Assembly: GCF_022012395.1 (NCBI RefSeq)
Contig: NZ_JAKLTQ010000004.1
Location: 1-64,000, forward strand
Source: Arthrobacter hankyongi
GTDB lineage: Bacteria > Actinomycetota > Actinomycetes > Actinomycetales > Micrococcaceae
Length of the DNA: 64,000 nt
Reading direction: 5' to 3'
Part shown: piece after piece, positions 17,920 through 26,481 of the stretch
Layout of the letters: every line of letters starts with the position of its first letter
Numbering within the stretch: position 1 is the first letter of the stretch
Notes under the pieces: model-generated
Seen by the model: the letters and a program-made list of their open reading frames with translations, nothing else
What the model was told of the DNA's origin: nothing
Databases searched by the model: none
Position numbers and translations under genes: made by a program

Positions 17920-18885
17920 ATGATCGAGGCACAAGGCCTGGTCAAGGTCTACGGCGGCAAGCCAGCCGTGCAGGACATTTCCTTCACGGTCCAGCCCGGC
18001 AAGGTCACCGGCTTCCTGGGCCCGAACGGCGCGGGCAAGTCCACCACCATGCGGATGATCATGGGCCTGGACGCGCCGACCGCCGGCCGCGTCACGGTCA
18101 ACGGCCTGCCCTACGCCCGGCACAAGGCGCCGCTGCGCCAGGTCGGCGCGCTGCTGGATGCCAAGGCGGTGCACACCTCGCGCAGCGCCTACCACCACCT
18201 GCGGGCGATGGCCGCCACCCACGGCATCGGGCGCAAGCGGGTCCACGACGTCATCGAGCTGACCGGGCTCGGCGCCGTGGCCAACAAGCGCGTGGGCGGC
18301 TTCTCGCTGGGCATGGGCCAGCGCCTGGGCATCGCCGCGGCGCTGCTGGGCGATCCGCAGACGGTGATCCTGGACGAGCCGGTCAACGGCCTGGACCCGG
18401 AGGGCGTGCTCTGGGTGCGCACCCTGGCGCGCTCGCTGGCGGCGGAGGGGCGCACCGTGTTCCTCTCCTCGCACCTGATGAGCGAGATGTCCCAGACCGC
18501 CGACCACCTGATCGTGATTGGCCGCGGCCGGATCATCGCCGATGCTTCCGTGCAGGAGATCCTGGACGGCCGCGGCCGGGCGCGGACCCGGGTCCGTACC
18601 GACAGCGCCGAGGGTGCGAACCTGCTGACCGGTGCGCTGGCCGGGCCCGGGGTCACCATCGAGGCCCGCGAGGCGGGGCTGCTCGAGGTCTCCGGCATCG
18701 AGCCGCGGGCCATCGCGCAGGCGGCGCTGGAGCACCGGGTGCTCGTCTGCGAGCTGACCCCGCTGCAGGCCTCGCTGGAGGAGGCCTACCTGGACCTGAC
18801 CCGCGACGAGGTCGAATACCACTCGGGCGACCTGTCCGGCATCCACGACGATATTGCCGCCGGCACCGCCGCGGCAGGAAAGTAG
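17920..18885 (+). CDS. ABC transporter ATP-binding protein (drug/antibiotic export type)
   Basis: A 321-residue ATPase of the DRI/CcmA-like family: Walker A GPNGAGKST, signature FSLGMGQR (instead of LSGGQ), Walker B VILDEPVNGLD, switch His in LSSHLMSEM. The FSLGMxQR variant plus a C-terminal helical extension of about 90 residues is typical of actinobacterial exporters and bacitracin- or lantibiotic-type resistance ABC proteins. The frame is open from 17821, but ATG 17920 (MIEAQGLVKVYGG) begins the domain and has AAGGA upstream. The permease gene follows after seven bases. Confidence 0.9.
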   Translation: MIEAQGLVKVYGGKPAVQDISFTVQPGKVTGFLGPNGAGKSTTMRMIMGLDAPTAGRVTVNGLPYARHKAPLRQVGALLDAKAVHTSRSAYHHLRAMAATHGIGRKRVHDVIELTGLGAVANKRVGGFSLGMGQRLGIAAALLGDPQTVILDEPVNGLDPEGVLWVRTLARSLAAEGRTVFLSSHLMSEMSQTADHLIVIGRGRIIADASVQEILDGRGRARTRVRTDSAEGANLLTGALAGPGVTIEAREAGLLEVSGIEPRAIAQAALEHRVLVCELTPLQASLEEAYLDLTRDEVEYHSGDLSGIHDDIAAGTAAAGK

Positions 18886-18891
18886 CCACCG

Positions 18892-19755
18892 ATGAGCACT
18901 TCCACCGTGCAGAACCGTCCGGCCGGCACCCCGGCCGTCCGCCCCGCCGCCGGCAGCGGCGTCAACTTCCTCCGCACCCTGCATGCCGAGTGGATCAAGT
19001 TCACCACCCTGCGCTCGACCTGGATCCTGCTGGCCACCACCGTGGTGGTCATGGTCGGCATCGGCCTGCTCGGCGGCTGGGGCGTCGGCTCCGGGCTCGA
19101 GGAGCTCGCCGCCGAGGGCCAGGACCCCGCCGCGGTGGGCCTGGATCCGCAGCTGCTGTACATGATGACCACCGGCGGGATCGACTTCGGCCAGTTGATC
19201 ATCGGCTCCTTGGGCGTGCTGCTGATCGCCTCCGAATACTCCACCGGCATGATCCGCTCCACCATGACCGCGGTACCGGACCGGCTCTCGCCGCTGTTCG
19301 CCAAGGCGCTGGTGATCGCGCTGGTCGCCGCCGTCGTCGGCGTTGTCTCCAGCTTCGCCACCTACTTCCTGATGCAGCCGATCCTGGCCCAGTACGGGCA
19401 GGAGTTCGGCCTGGACGTGGAGAACCTGGTGCCCTCGATGCTGCTGTCCGGGGTCTACCTGGCGCTGGCCTCGCTGATCGCCCTGGCCCTGGGCGCCCTG
19501 ATGCGCAACAGCGCCGGCGGCATCGTCGCACTGGTGGTGCTGTTCCTGATCGTGCCGATGGTGCTCGGCTTCATCCAGCTGGACTGGATCCAGGACACGC
19601 TGCCGTACCTGCCCTCCAACGCCGGACGCCAGCTGCTGGCACTGCAGATTGCCGACGGCGACCTGACCCAGCTGCAGGGCGGGCTGGTCATGGCCGCCTG
19701 GTCCGCAGTCCTGCTCGCCGCCGCCGCGGTGGTGATCAAGCGCCGCGACGTCTAA
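18892..19755 (+). CDS. ABC-2-type transporter permease
   Basis: A 287-residue permease with six membrane segments. The cytoplasmic N-terminus ends in LHAEWIKFTTLRSTWILLATT, the usual entry into the first helix of ABC-2 permeases paired with this type of ATPase. A conserved SEYSTGMIRSTM loop follows helix 2. It makes up an exporter with the ATPase encoded seven bases upstream. Substrate not determined. The operon ends at the hairpin at 19770. Confidence 0.88.
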   Translation: MSTSTVQNRPAGTPAVRPAAGSGVNFLRTLHAEWIKFTTLRSTWILLATTVVVMVGIGLLGGWGVGSGLEELAAEGQDPAAVGLDPQLLYMMTTGGIDFGQLIIGSLGVLLIASEYSTGMIRSTMTAVPDRLSPLFAKALVIALVAAVVGVVSSFATYFLMQPILAQYGQEFGLDVENLVPSMLLSGVYLALASLIALALGALMRNSAGGIVALVVLFLIVPMVLGFIQLDWIQDTLPYLPSNAGRQLLALQIADGDLTQLQGGLVMAAWSAVLLAAAAVVIKRRDV

Positions 19756-19769
19756 GCGCCCGGCGGACG

Positions 19770-19803
19770 GGAGCCCCGGCAGGCCTTGGCCCGCCGGGGC
19801 TCC
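19770..19803 (+). terminator. Hairpin terminator of the ABC exporter operon
   Basis: Arms 19770-19780 (GGAGCCCCGGC) and 19793-19803 pair perfectly over 11 bp, 15 bases after the permease stop, and are followed by TTCCT. It is a plausible intrinsic terminator, though the U-tract is weak, as is usual in high-GC genomes. Confidence 0.75.
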
Positions 19804-19915
19804 TTCCTGCGCCCGGGCGTTTCATTGACTGCAACCCCCGGCGGATCTACGATGCACAGGATCGCTCTCGGGGGCTCTCCAAGGTCATGAATACCTCACA
19901 GGTTAGGAGCCGGTC

Positions 19916-20206
19916 ATGGCAATTGCAGTCATCGTGGAGTTCCCAGGGGGCACCTTGGCGCAGTACGACAAGGCCATTGAGCTGATGGGCATGTCGCCGG
20001 GCGGCACGCACACCGAGCCCGGGTGTATTTTCCACTGGGTGACCGCCAACGACGACGGCGTCCGGGTCACCGATGTGTGGGAGGACAAAAGCCAGTTCGA
20101 GGCTTTCGCCCGGGACAAGATCGGCCCCCTGACCGAACAGGCCGGGTTTCCGGCACCGCCCAATGTCAGCTTCGTCGAGGTGCATAACTACCTCACCCGG
20201 CCCTGA
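19916..20206 (+). CDS. Small antibiotic-biosynthesis-monooxygenase-like protein (dimeric alpha/beta barrel)
   Basis: A 96-residue protein with the strand-helix-strand pattern of the ABM/dimeric ferredoxin-like fold: AIAVIVEFPGGTLAQYDKAI, then GCIFHWVTANDDGVRVTDVW, then a helix SQFEAFARDKI. The segment FHWVTANDDGVRVTDVWEDK is typical of uncharacterised ABM-like proteins. No catalytic residue can be assigned. TAGGAGCCGGTC precedes the ATG, with GGAG about eight bases upstream. It stands alone between the exporter operon and a convergent toxin-antitoxin pair. Confidence 0.7.
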   Translation: MAIAVIVEFPGGTLAQYDKAIELMGMSPGGTHTEPGCIFHWVTANDDGVRVTDVWEDKSQFEAFARDKIGPLTEQAGFPAPPNVSFVEVHNYLTRP

Positions 20207-20259
20207 GGTCCAGGCCGTGGACCTGGCGGCGGACCGGGCCGTGGACGGCCCGACGCCGC

Positions 20260-20518
20260 CTATCCCGCGAGGCCGAGGAAGACGAGCAGCGCCCTCTCGA
20301 CGCTCACCAGCTGGGAAGTTGTCAGCCTGCCGATCCGGCCCTGGACGCTGGACCGGCGCACTGTGGTGGGCCTGTCGATCGTCAACCAGAGTAGTGGCCA
20401 GGGGAAGGACCGTGACCGACTCCGTGGCATCGAACCGGTCGTCCTGGATGATGAGGGCCGGGCGGGGCTTCGACGCATCGACGCCGCCGGCCACGGTCCA
20501 GAGCTCGCCGCGGGTCAT
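20260..20518 (-). pseudogene. mazF: MazF/PemK-type toxin, internally deleted and frameshifted
   Basis: The reading frame from ATG 20518 begins like a MazF/PemK endoribonuclease (RGELWTVAGG, then KPRPALIIQDDRFD and VTVLPL) but loses similarity after TLVDDR near 20385. From there the family sequence continues in another frame (DRPTTVRRSSVQGRIGRLT ... RALLVFLGLAG) to a stop at 20260. The join lacks the central segment of roughly 20-30 residues normally present, so a deletion with a frameshift has removed part of the RNA-binding/catalytic core. The toxin should be inactive. The ATG overlaps the antitoxin stop (ATGA). Confidence 0.8.
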
Positions 20519-20721
20519 TCCTCATCCCACGGGGCAGAGACTGCCTCGATGAACGCCTGATCATCCGAGTCGCGCTCCGCAGCGGCCACGGCGGCGGCCT
20601 GGCGGTGCGCTTCGGCGCTGAATCCCTGTGCCCGCACGTCCGGCACCCAGATCTGGATGGGCCGGTAGCCCTGCCCGCGCATCCGCCGGCGGTCTTCGCT
20701 GACCCGTGCCCTGACACCCAC
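20515..20721 (-). CDS. mazE: MazE-family antitoxin
   Basis: About 68 residues. The segment SEDRRRMRGQGYRPIQIWVP followed by DVRAQGF and the acidic C-terminus DDQAFIEAVSAPWDEE matches actinobacterial MazE-type antitoxins paired with PemK/MazF toxins. The N-terminal basic part should bind DNA and the acidic tail should neutralise the toxin. GTG 20721 is preferred over an in-frame start at 20769 because family members begin with (V)RARVSE and the upstream stretch includes the palindromic operator-like DNA. The gene remains intact although its toxin is broken. Confidence 0.75.
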   Translation of the reverse strand: MGVRARVSEDRRRMRGQGYRPIQIWVPDVRAQGFSAEAHRQAAAVAAAERDSDDQAFIEAVSAPWDEE

Positions 20722-20723
20722 GA

Positions 20724-20742
20724 AACAATTGTTACCTGTAAC
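20724..20742. promoter_or_regulatory. Palindromic operator-like site before mazE
   Basis: AACAATTGTT (20724-20733) is a perfect 10-bp palindrome, directly followed by and overlapping GTTACctGTAAC (20731-20742). The pair sits immediately upstream of the GTG start. Toxin-antitoxin operons are normally autorepressed by the antitoxin at such dyads, so this is the expected MazE operator (inference). Confidence 0.45.
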
Positions 20743-20854
20743 GCGGGAGCGTGCCACGCGTGGGCGCACCAGGCCAGGATTCCGCGCACCGCTGCCTTCA
20801 CCGTGTAGGAACCGCGGCCAGGGCCGGTGTCCGCCGACAGGCTAGGCTTTCCCC

Positions 20855-22171
20855 GTGGGGGAAATGACGAGCATCAAGGAGGCGGCGGAACGGCCGGCCG
20901 CTGTCTCCTTTACCGAGCTGGCGGCCCGGCGGCGCGGGCCGCTGCGCCGCTTCTTCCGCCGCCGGCCGGTGGCCATGGACTGGCTGATCGCCGGGAGCTA
21001 TCTGCTCTTCTCGCTCCAGACCGGCTTCGAGGCGGCCTTCGCCGGCCGGCCCGCGGCCCTGGTCATGGTTCTGCTGATCGGTGCCGTGCTGCTGCTGCGC
21101 CGGCGCCTGCCGGTCACGGTGCTGGCCGCCGTCACGGTGCTGGAACTGCTGCTGATCTTCGTCCAGCCCACCGGACAGACCGCCACCCTGAGCATGTGGT
21201 TCGCCCTGTATGCGGTGGCCGTTGCCCGGCCCACCCCCTTCGCGCTGCTGGCCATGGCGGCGTCCAGCCTGCCGGCGATGCTGCTCTTCGGTCTCTTCCT
21301 GCCGGCGCTGGTCCAGCGGGACCCGGCGGTTGCGGCCGAAGTGGCCCAGGAGCTGGCCTCGGGCGAACTGGACTACGTGGGCTGGCTGATTGCCGCCTTC
21401 GTCGGAGCCGCCAACCTGATCGCCACCGGCATCGGCAGCATGATCCGCCGGGACCGGCTGCACGAGGAGGAGGTGGCCCGCTGGGCCGCCGAGCACGCCC
21501 GGCTGGCCTCGGCCAGCGAGCGTACCCGGATCGCCCGCGACATGCATGATGTGGTCGCCCACTCGCTCTCGGTGATGATCGCGCTCTCGGACGGCGCCGC
21601 CGTCGTCGTACGCAAGGACCCGGACCGCGCCGGCGAGGTACTGGACCAGCTCTCGATGACCGGCAGGACGGCGCTGGCGGACATGCGCCGCGTGCTCGGC
21701 GTGCTGCGCGAGGACGGCGGGACGGCGGCGCCGCTGGAGCCGGTGCCGGGGGAGGGGCAGCTGGCCAGCCTGGTCGAGGGGTTCCGCGCCGCCGGGCTGC
21801 CGCTGCGCCTGATGGTCACCGGCCCGGAGCTGCCGGAGGACGCCAACTTCAGGCTCACCGTGTACCGGATCATCCAGGAGTCCCTGACCAACGCGCTGCG
21901 CTACGCGCGCGGCCTGTCCCAGGTGGAGGTGGCCCTCACCCGGGAGGGCAGCCGGATCCACGTCCGGGTGGCCGACGACGGCCGGGGCACGGTACCGGCG
22001 AGGTCGCTGGGGGCCGGGCAGGGGATCGCGGGCATGCACGAGCGTGCCGCGCTGTACAACGGCACCGTGGTGAGCGGTCCGAGCCGCCACGGCGAGGGAT
22101 GGATTGTCGAAGCAACACTGTTCTGGCCAGGGGAGGGCAAGAATGACATCAACAGCAAACCCGGAAACTGA
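20855..22171 (+). CDS. Sensor histidine kinase, NarL-partner type (HisKA_3)
   Basis: A 438-residue kinase. About five membrane segments lie between residues 35 and 200, then a helical linker, the phosphoacceptor [19 protein letters not shown] (His231 counted from the GTG) and a HATPase domain ([11 protein letters not shown] box, DDGRG G1, [10 protein letters not shown]2). The layout is that of actinobacterial DUF-type sensors paired with LuxR regulators. GTG 20855 or the in-frame ATG 20864 may be the start. The next gene starts within its last codons. Confidence 0.92.
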   Translation: MGEMTSIKEAAERPAAVSFTELAARRRGPLRRFFRRRPVAMDWLIAGSYLLFSLQTGFEAAFAGRPAALVMVLLIGAVLLLRRRLPVTVLAAVTVLELLLIFVQPTGQTATLSMWFALYAVAVARPTPFALLAMAASSLPAMLLFGLFLPALVQRDPAVAAEVAQELASGELDYVGWLIAAFVGAANLIATGIGSMIRRDRLHEEEVARWAAEHARLASASERTRIARDMHDVVAHSLSVMIALSDGAAVVVRKDPDRAGEVLDQLSMTGRTALADMRRVLGVLREDGGTAAPLEPVPGEGQLASLVEGFRAAGLPLRLMVTGPELPEDANFRLTVYRIIQESLTNALRYARGLSQVEVALTREGSRIHVRVADDGRGTVPARSLGAGQGIAGMHERAALYNGTVVSGPSRHGEGWIVEATLFWPGEGKNDINSKPGN

Positions 22172-22892
22172 TCCGCACGAGGTCGAGGGACAGGCCGGGC
22201 AGCCCGGCCCCGTGCGGGTGCTGCTGGTGGATGACCAGCCCCTGCTGCGCATGGGCTTCCGGCTGATCCTGGAGGGCGAGGACGACGTCGAGGTGGCCGG
22301 CGAGGCGTCCGACGGCGCCGAGGCGGTGCGCCTGGCCGCGCAGCTGGAGCCGGACGTGGTGCTGATGGACGTGCGGATGCCGGTGATGGACGGCATCGAG
22401 GCCACCCGGCAGATCGCCGGGGCGCACGGCGCCCGGATCATCATCCTGACCACCTTCGATCTGGACGAGTACGCCTTCGCCGGGCTGCAGGCCGGCGCCA
22501 GCGCCTTCCTGCTCAAGGATGTGGCGCCGGCGGAGCTGGTGGCCGCGGTGCGGCTGGTGGCCAGCGGCGACGCCGTGGTGGCGCCGCGGGTCACCCAGCG
22601 GCTGCTGGAGACCTATGTCCGCGGGCTTCCGGCCGGGACCGGCGCCGGGGCCCCGCCGCCGCAGCGGGACCCGCTGCTGGATGACCTGACCCCGCGCGAG
22701 CAGGAAGTGCTCGAGGCCATCGCCGAGGGCCTGTCCAACGCCGAGATCGCCCACCGGTTCTTCCTCTCCGAGGCGACGGTGAAGACCCACGTGCGCCGGA
22801 TCCTGGCCAAGCTGCACCTGCGCGACCGGGTGCAGGCAGTGGTCTACGCCTACGAGACCGGGCTGGTGGTGCCCAGCAACCCGGACTACTAG
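22143..22892 (+). CDS. NarL/FixJ-family response regulator
   Basis: A 249-residue regulator with a 20-residue polar N-terminal extension. The receiver has [13 protein letters not shown], phosphoacceptor Asp76 in [16 protein letters not shown] and FLLKDV. A LuxR helix-turn-helix closes the protein ([37 protein letters not shown]). ATG 22143 is preceded by GGGAGG and overlaps the kinase by 29 bases. A bidirectional terminator follows. Confidence 0.93.
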   Translation: MTSTANPETDPHEVEGQAGQPGPVRVLLVDDQPLLRMGFRLILEGEDDVEVAGEASDGAEAVRLAAQLEPDVVLMDVRMPVMDGIEATRQIAGAHGARIIILTTFDLDEYAFAGLQAGASAFLLKDVAPAELVAAVRLVASGDAVVAPRVTQRLLETYVRGLPAGTGAGAPPPQRDPLLDDLTPREQEVLEAIAEGLSNAEIAHRFFLSEATVKTHVRRILAKLHLRDRVQAVVYAYETGLVVPSNPDY

Positions 22893-22943
22893 ACGAGGAC
22901 AGCCCCTTCCACCGGCAGGTTGAGGTTCCGGTTCTGACCTGAC

Positions 22944-22985
22944 GACGGCGGCGGGGACCCGCCGGTGCGGGTCCCCGCCGCCGTC
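22944..22985. terminator. Bidirectional terminator between convergent operons
   Basis: A perfect 19-bp stem, arms 22944-22962 and 22967-22985, with a four-base CGGT loop. It separates the response regulator gene (+) from the end of the catabolic operon (-), whose last reading frame stops at 23004, so it can serve both. Confidence 0.85.
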
Positions 22986-23003
22986 ATGGCGGTTTCGGGC
23001 GGT

Positions 23004-23178
23004 TTAGCCTGCGATGTAGAGCAGTCGTTTGTTGACGAATTCGTCCATGCCCAGGGGCCCGGGGTCGCGGCCGAAGCCCGAGCCCGTTCGGTGAACAGTC
23101 CGCCGATCCGGGCCGCGACCCGATCGGCACGCCCTGCCAGGACCGGCACGCCCGCTCGGCCGCGGCAGCGGCGGTCAT
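23004..23178 (-). pseudogene. Aldehyde dehydrogenase remnant (large internal deletion)
   Basis: The start region is intact: AGGAGA then ATG at 23178, 16 bases after the preceding gene of the operon. The first frame reads AAAAERACRSWQGVPIGSR, like the early helix of NAD-dependent aldehyde dehydrogenases, and IGGLFTER in a second frame continues it. The third frame ends with GSGFGRDPGPLGMDEFVNKR then LLYIAG and a stop at 23004, which is the C-terminal signature of the same family. The catalytic middle (roughly 400 residues) is absent. Together these show a gene reduced by internal deletion plus frameshifts; it cannot be active. Confidence 0.65.
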
Positions 23179-23194
23179 GAACGGTTCTCCTGTC

Positions 23195-24799
23195 TTAGAT
23201 GCCCTTCGGATGCCAGACCCGGGTGCCCGAGCGGTCCGTCGCATAGTCGGGCCAGGCCAGCTCTGTCGGCGGCATGAAGTCGGCCGGCAGCAGCGCCGGC
23301 ATCGGCTCCTCGGCCACGCGCCGGTCGAACTCCGTCTTCGCCGCGGTCAGCATCTCCGGCCTGGTGAGCAGGTCAAGGAAGGTGCCGGCGATGGTCTTTC
23401 CGGTGGTTTCGATGGTCGGGTCGATGGTCTCCGGGATGCCGCCGAGCGCGTTCATCACCCAGCCGGGGTACGCGCCGGCTCCGGGGGCCGGCTTAAGCGC
23501 GGGCCGGGAGACGTAGAAGCGCACGGTGGGGGCATAGTGGGTCATTTCCACATAGTCGTCGCTGGTCCAGTTCTTCTGCCACGGCGCCAGGTGTTCCCGC
23601 AGCGCGGCCTCGGCGTCCTGTGGACTGATGAGCTGTTCACATTCCTCGAGGAACGGCTTGTCCATCGGGTCCAGGCCCAGGTTCTGCTGGATCTTCTGCG
23701 CGGCGGCCACGGCCTCCGGACCGTACTGCGGGGCGCCGACCTGTTCCAGGTTCGCATAGAGCGCCTCGGCGAGCACATGGTTGGTACGGCCGGGCCGGTT
23801 GCGGGCCACCCAGGTGGTCTCCAGCCGGCAGTGCGCCATCGCGGCGGCGTGTCCGGCATTGCGGTCCAGCACGGCAAGCACATGCTCGGCCATCTCGAGC
23901 GTGGGGCAGCGCCAGGAGTACTGGATCTGGGCGATCCGGGCGGGCAGGTTGTCGGCGGTGGCCTGGCCGTGGGTGAAGATCGCGTCCGAGAGGGACCAGC
24001 CGCCGAAGCTGGGCAGCATGGCGTCCTGCATGACGCGCGAACTGGTGTACATCTGCATCAGCGCCACGTTGGCTCCCGGGGCGCGGGCGGCCGAGTGCGA
24101 GGCGGGGATGGGGGAGTTGGGGTTGGCCGACAGTTGCCAGCTTTCCGGCTGGTCGCAGACGAAGGTGTAGACCTTGCTGTAGTAGCTGCCGCACTGGGTG
24201 TCCCAGCGAGCCGTATTGCACAGCGGCAGCATGTAGAACGGGTGGAAGCTCACGATCGCATCCACGCCGTCGTAATAGCCGCGCAGGCCGTGCACCACCT
24301 TGGAGCCCTGGACCTTTTCGGCCGGCTCGCCGGTGTACCTTAGTGTCCCGGCGATGCCGTGCACTTCCATGGCGTGCTTGGTGGCCAGCAGCCCGGCCAG
24401 GGTGGAGATGCCCAGCGCCGAGTGCGGATCCGTGTGCCCGGGGGCGAATTCGCTCAGGCCCTCGCGCGGGGCCTCCTCGTGGCCGGCGGCCTGGCAGTTG
24501 CCGGGCACGGCGTCGTACTCGGCGTAGGTGAGCAGCACCGGGCCGGGGCCCTGGCTCCATTCGGCGGCAAAGGCGGTGGGCATCCCGCCGGAGGCCTCTT
24601 CGACGTCGAAGCCCTCGGCGCGCAGCCGCTCCACGTACCAGGCGGCGGACCGGTACTCGCGCCAGGCCGGTTCGGCCAGTTCCCAGATATGGCGGTGCCA
24701 CTGGCTGAGCCGGGGCATGTTTTCGTCCACCCACTGCCGGGCGGTGGCCTTGGCCTCCGCCGTCAGTCCGGCTGCCGGGGTGCTCAGGGTCTCTGTCAT
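23195..24799 (-). CDS. AbgB-like M20-family amidohydrolase
   Basis: A 534-residue soluble hydrolase. It has LLTYAEYDAVPG, PGHTDPHSALGISTLAGLLA and LRYTGEPAEKVQGSK, aligning with the metal-site regions of M20 peptidases of the p-aminobenzoyl-glutamate hydrolase subunit B type. These cleave amide bonds in acylated amino acids. It is long compared with AbgB (about 480). The metal-binding GHxCGH is altered to GHTDPH. It lies in the catabolic operon 26 bases after the ThDP enzyme gene, with GGAGAACC before the ATG. It probably removes an acyl or amino-acid part from the imported compound (inference). Confidence 0.8.
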   Translation of the reverse strand: MTETLSTPAAGLTAEAKATARQWVDENMPRLSQWHRHIWELAEPAWREYRSAAWYVERLRAEGFDVEEASGGMPTAFAAEWSQGPGPVLLTYAEYDAVPGNCQAAGHEEAPREGLSEFAPGHTDPHSALGISTLAGLLATKHAMEVHGIAGTLRYTGEPAEKVQGSKVVHGLRGYYDGVDAIVSFHPFYMLPLCNTARWDTQCGSYYSKVYTFVCDQPESWQLSANPNSPIPASHSAARAPGANVALMQMYTSSRVMQDAMLPSFGGWSLSDAIFTHGQATADNLPARIAQIQYSWRCPTLEMAEHVLAVLDRNAGHAAAMAHCRLETTWVARNRPGRTNHVLAEALYANLEQVGAPQYGPEAVAAAQKIQQNLGLDPMDKPFLEECEQLISPQDAEAALREHLAPWQKNWTSDDYVEMTHYAPTVRFYVSRPALKPAPGAGAYPGWVMNALGGIPETIDPTIETTGKTIAGTFLDLLTRPEMLTAAKTEFDRRVAEEPMPALLPADFMPPTELAWPDYATDRSGTRVWHPKGI

Positions 24800-24825
24800 G
24801 GTTCTCCTTGGAAACAGTTAGGTGC

Positions 24826-26466
24826 TCACTCGCCGGCCAGCGCGGCGAGCGGAAGATGGATCAGCTGCAGCCCGCCGGCGTCGAGCGCGTCGCGCAGCGC
24901 GGCGGCGAGTCCGGCCAGGCTGGAGACGCGGCGGCCGTTTCCGCCGAAGGCGCCGGCGAGGGCGGCCCAGTCCGGCTGGGCCAGGTCCACTCCGACCGGG
25001 GCGATCCCGCGGTCGGCTTCGTTCTGCCGGATCTCGCCGTAGCCGCCGTTGTCCACGCAGACCACCGTCAGGTCCACGCGCTGTTCGACCGCGGTGGCCA
25101 GTTCCTGCACTGCGAACATCAGGGCGCCGTCGCCGACGACGGCGAGCACCGGGCGGTCCGGCGCGGCAATCCTGGCGCCGATAGAGGCCGGCAGCCCATA
25201 GCCCAGGGTGGCGTACGCGGGGGTGTAGAGCAGGCTGTGCGGCCGCTGCTGCGGGATGAAGGTGGAGGTGCCGAAGTAGGTGATCTGTGAGGAATCCCCG
25301 CCAATGATGGTGTCTGCGGGAACGGCCGCGGCGATGGTCTCGGCAACGCTGACCAGCAGCGGGGAGACGGCCCGTGCTTCCGCCGCCAGATCGGCCCGGA
25401 TCGGGTCCAGGTCCACAGCCTCCGCCGCGTGCCCGTCCAGCGCTGCCACGAGCTGGGGGACGACGGCGGCGGCGTCGCCGACCAGACCGACATCGGCCCG
25501 GACGTTCTTGCCCAGCTGGGAATCGAGGATGTCCACCCGGATGACGGTGCCGTGCGGGGCGACCCGGCCGCCCCACATCTCCGCTTCGCCGACCTTGGAG
25601 CCGATGACCAGCAGCACGTCCGCGTTGCTGCACAGGTCCTGGGCGCCGGAGAGGCGGATGTTCGAGCCCAGGGAGAGCGGGTGGTCCTCGGGCACGGCGG
25701 CCTTGCCGTTGAGCGTGGTCACCACCGGCGCCTGCAGGAGTTCGGCCAGCTGGGTCAGGGCGGCGCCGGCGCGCAGCGAACCGCCGCCGGCCAGGATCAC
25801 CGGGCAGTCGGCCGCGCGCAGCACCTGCGCCGCCGCAGCGACCTGGCCGGCGTCGGCCCCGGCGGGTGCGTGCAGCGGCCGCGCCTGCAGCAGCTCCGGC
25901 GGGCAGTCGTTGGGGCCCTCGAGCACGTTCAGCGGCACCTCGAGGTGCACCGGCCGGGGCCGGCCGTAGCGGAACAGTTCGAACGCCTCGTGGATGGCCC
26001 CGACCGCCTCAGCGGCGCTGTGGACGCGGCGGCTCCACTCCATGATCGACCCGGCCGCGCCGGTCGCGTCCTTCGTCTCGTGCAGTGCGCCGATGTCGGC
26101 GAACTCCTCGCCCTCGGGCACGCCGGGGGAAAGCACGATCAGCGGCCGGGACTCGCAGTACGCGGTGCCGGCGGCCGACAGCGCGTTGAGCAGGCCCGGT
26201 CCGGAGGTGGTGATGACGACGCCGGGCAGACCCGCCTGCTGGGCCCAGCCGTCCGCCGCGTAGCCGGCGCCCTGTTCGTGCCGGCTGGTCACGGGCCGGA
26301 TGCCCAGCGGTGCCAGGTGCCGGTAGAACTCCAGGTTGTGGGTGCCCGGAATGCCGAAGACGGTGTCGATGCCGTAGCTGCGCAGTACCGTCATGACGGC
26401 CAGTCCGGCGTTGTTGGTGGGGATGCCGGCGGCTACGGAGGCCCCGGCCAGGTCAAGCGTCTGCAT
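24826..26466 (-). CDS. Thiamine diphosphate-dependent enzyme, acetolactate synthase/2-oxoacid decarboxylase-like
   Basis: A 546-residue three-domain ThDP enzyme. The N-terminal PYR domain has GIPGTHNLEFYRHL and the catalytic Glu in SRHEQGAGYAADG. The PP domain carries the ThDP/Mg motif starting GDGALMFAVQELATAV and ending in DNGGYGEIR. It is catalytic-subunit-like but without a partner regulatory subunit. This subgroup includes AruI-type 2-ketoarginine decarboxylase and other catabolic enzymes; assignment to that reaction is only a suggestion. A decarboxylase producing an aldehyde would explain why an aldehyde dehydrogenase gene (now decayed) ended this operon. Confidence 0.85.
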   Translation of the reverse strand: MQTLDLAGASVAAGIPTNNAGLAVMTVLRSYGIDTVFGIPGTHNLEFYRHLAPLGIRPVTSRHEQGAGYAADGWAQQAGLPGVVITTSGPGLLNALSAAGTAYCESRPLIVLSPGVPEGEEFADIGALHETKDATGAAGSIMEWSRRVHSAAEAVGAIHEAFELFRYGRPRPVHLEVPLNVLEGPNDCPPELLQARPLHAPAGADAGQVAAAAQVLRAADCPVILAGGGSLRAGAALTQLAELLQAPVVTTLNGKAAVPEDHPLSLGSNIRLSGAQDLCSNADVLLVIGSKVGEAEMWGGRVAPHGTVIRVDILDSQLGKNVRADVGLVGDAAAVVPQLVAALDGHAAEAVDLDPIRADLAAEARAVSPLLVSVAETIAAAVPADTIIGGDSSQITYFGTSTFIPQQRPHSLLYTPAYATLGYGLPASIGARIAAPDRPVLAVVGDGALMFAVQELATAVEQRVDLTVVCVDNGGYGEIRQNEADRGIAPVGVDLAQPDWAALAGAFGGNGRRVSSLAGLAAALRDALDAGGLQLIHLPLAALAGE

Positions 26467-26481
26467 GTTGGTCCTGTCTTC

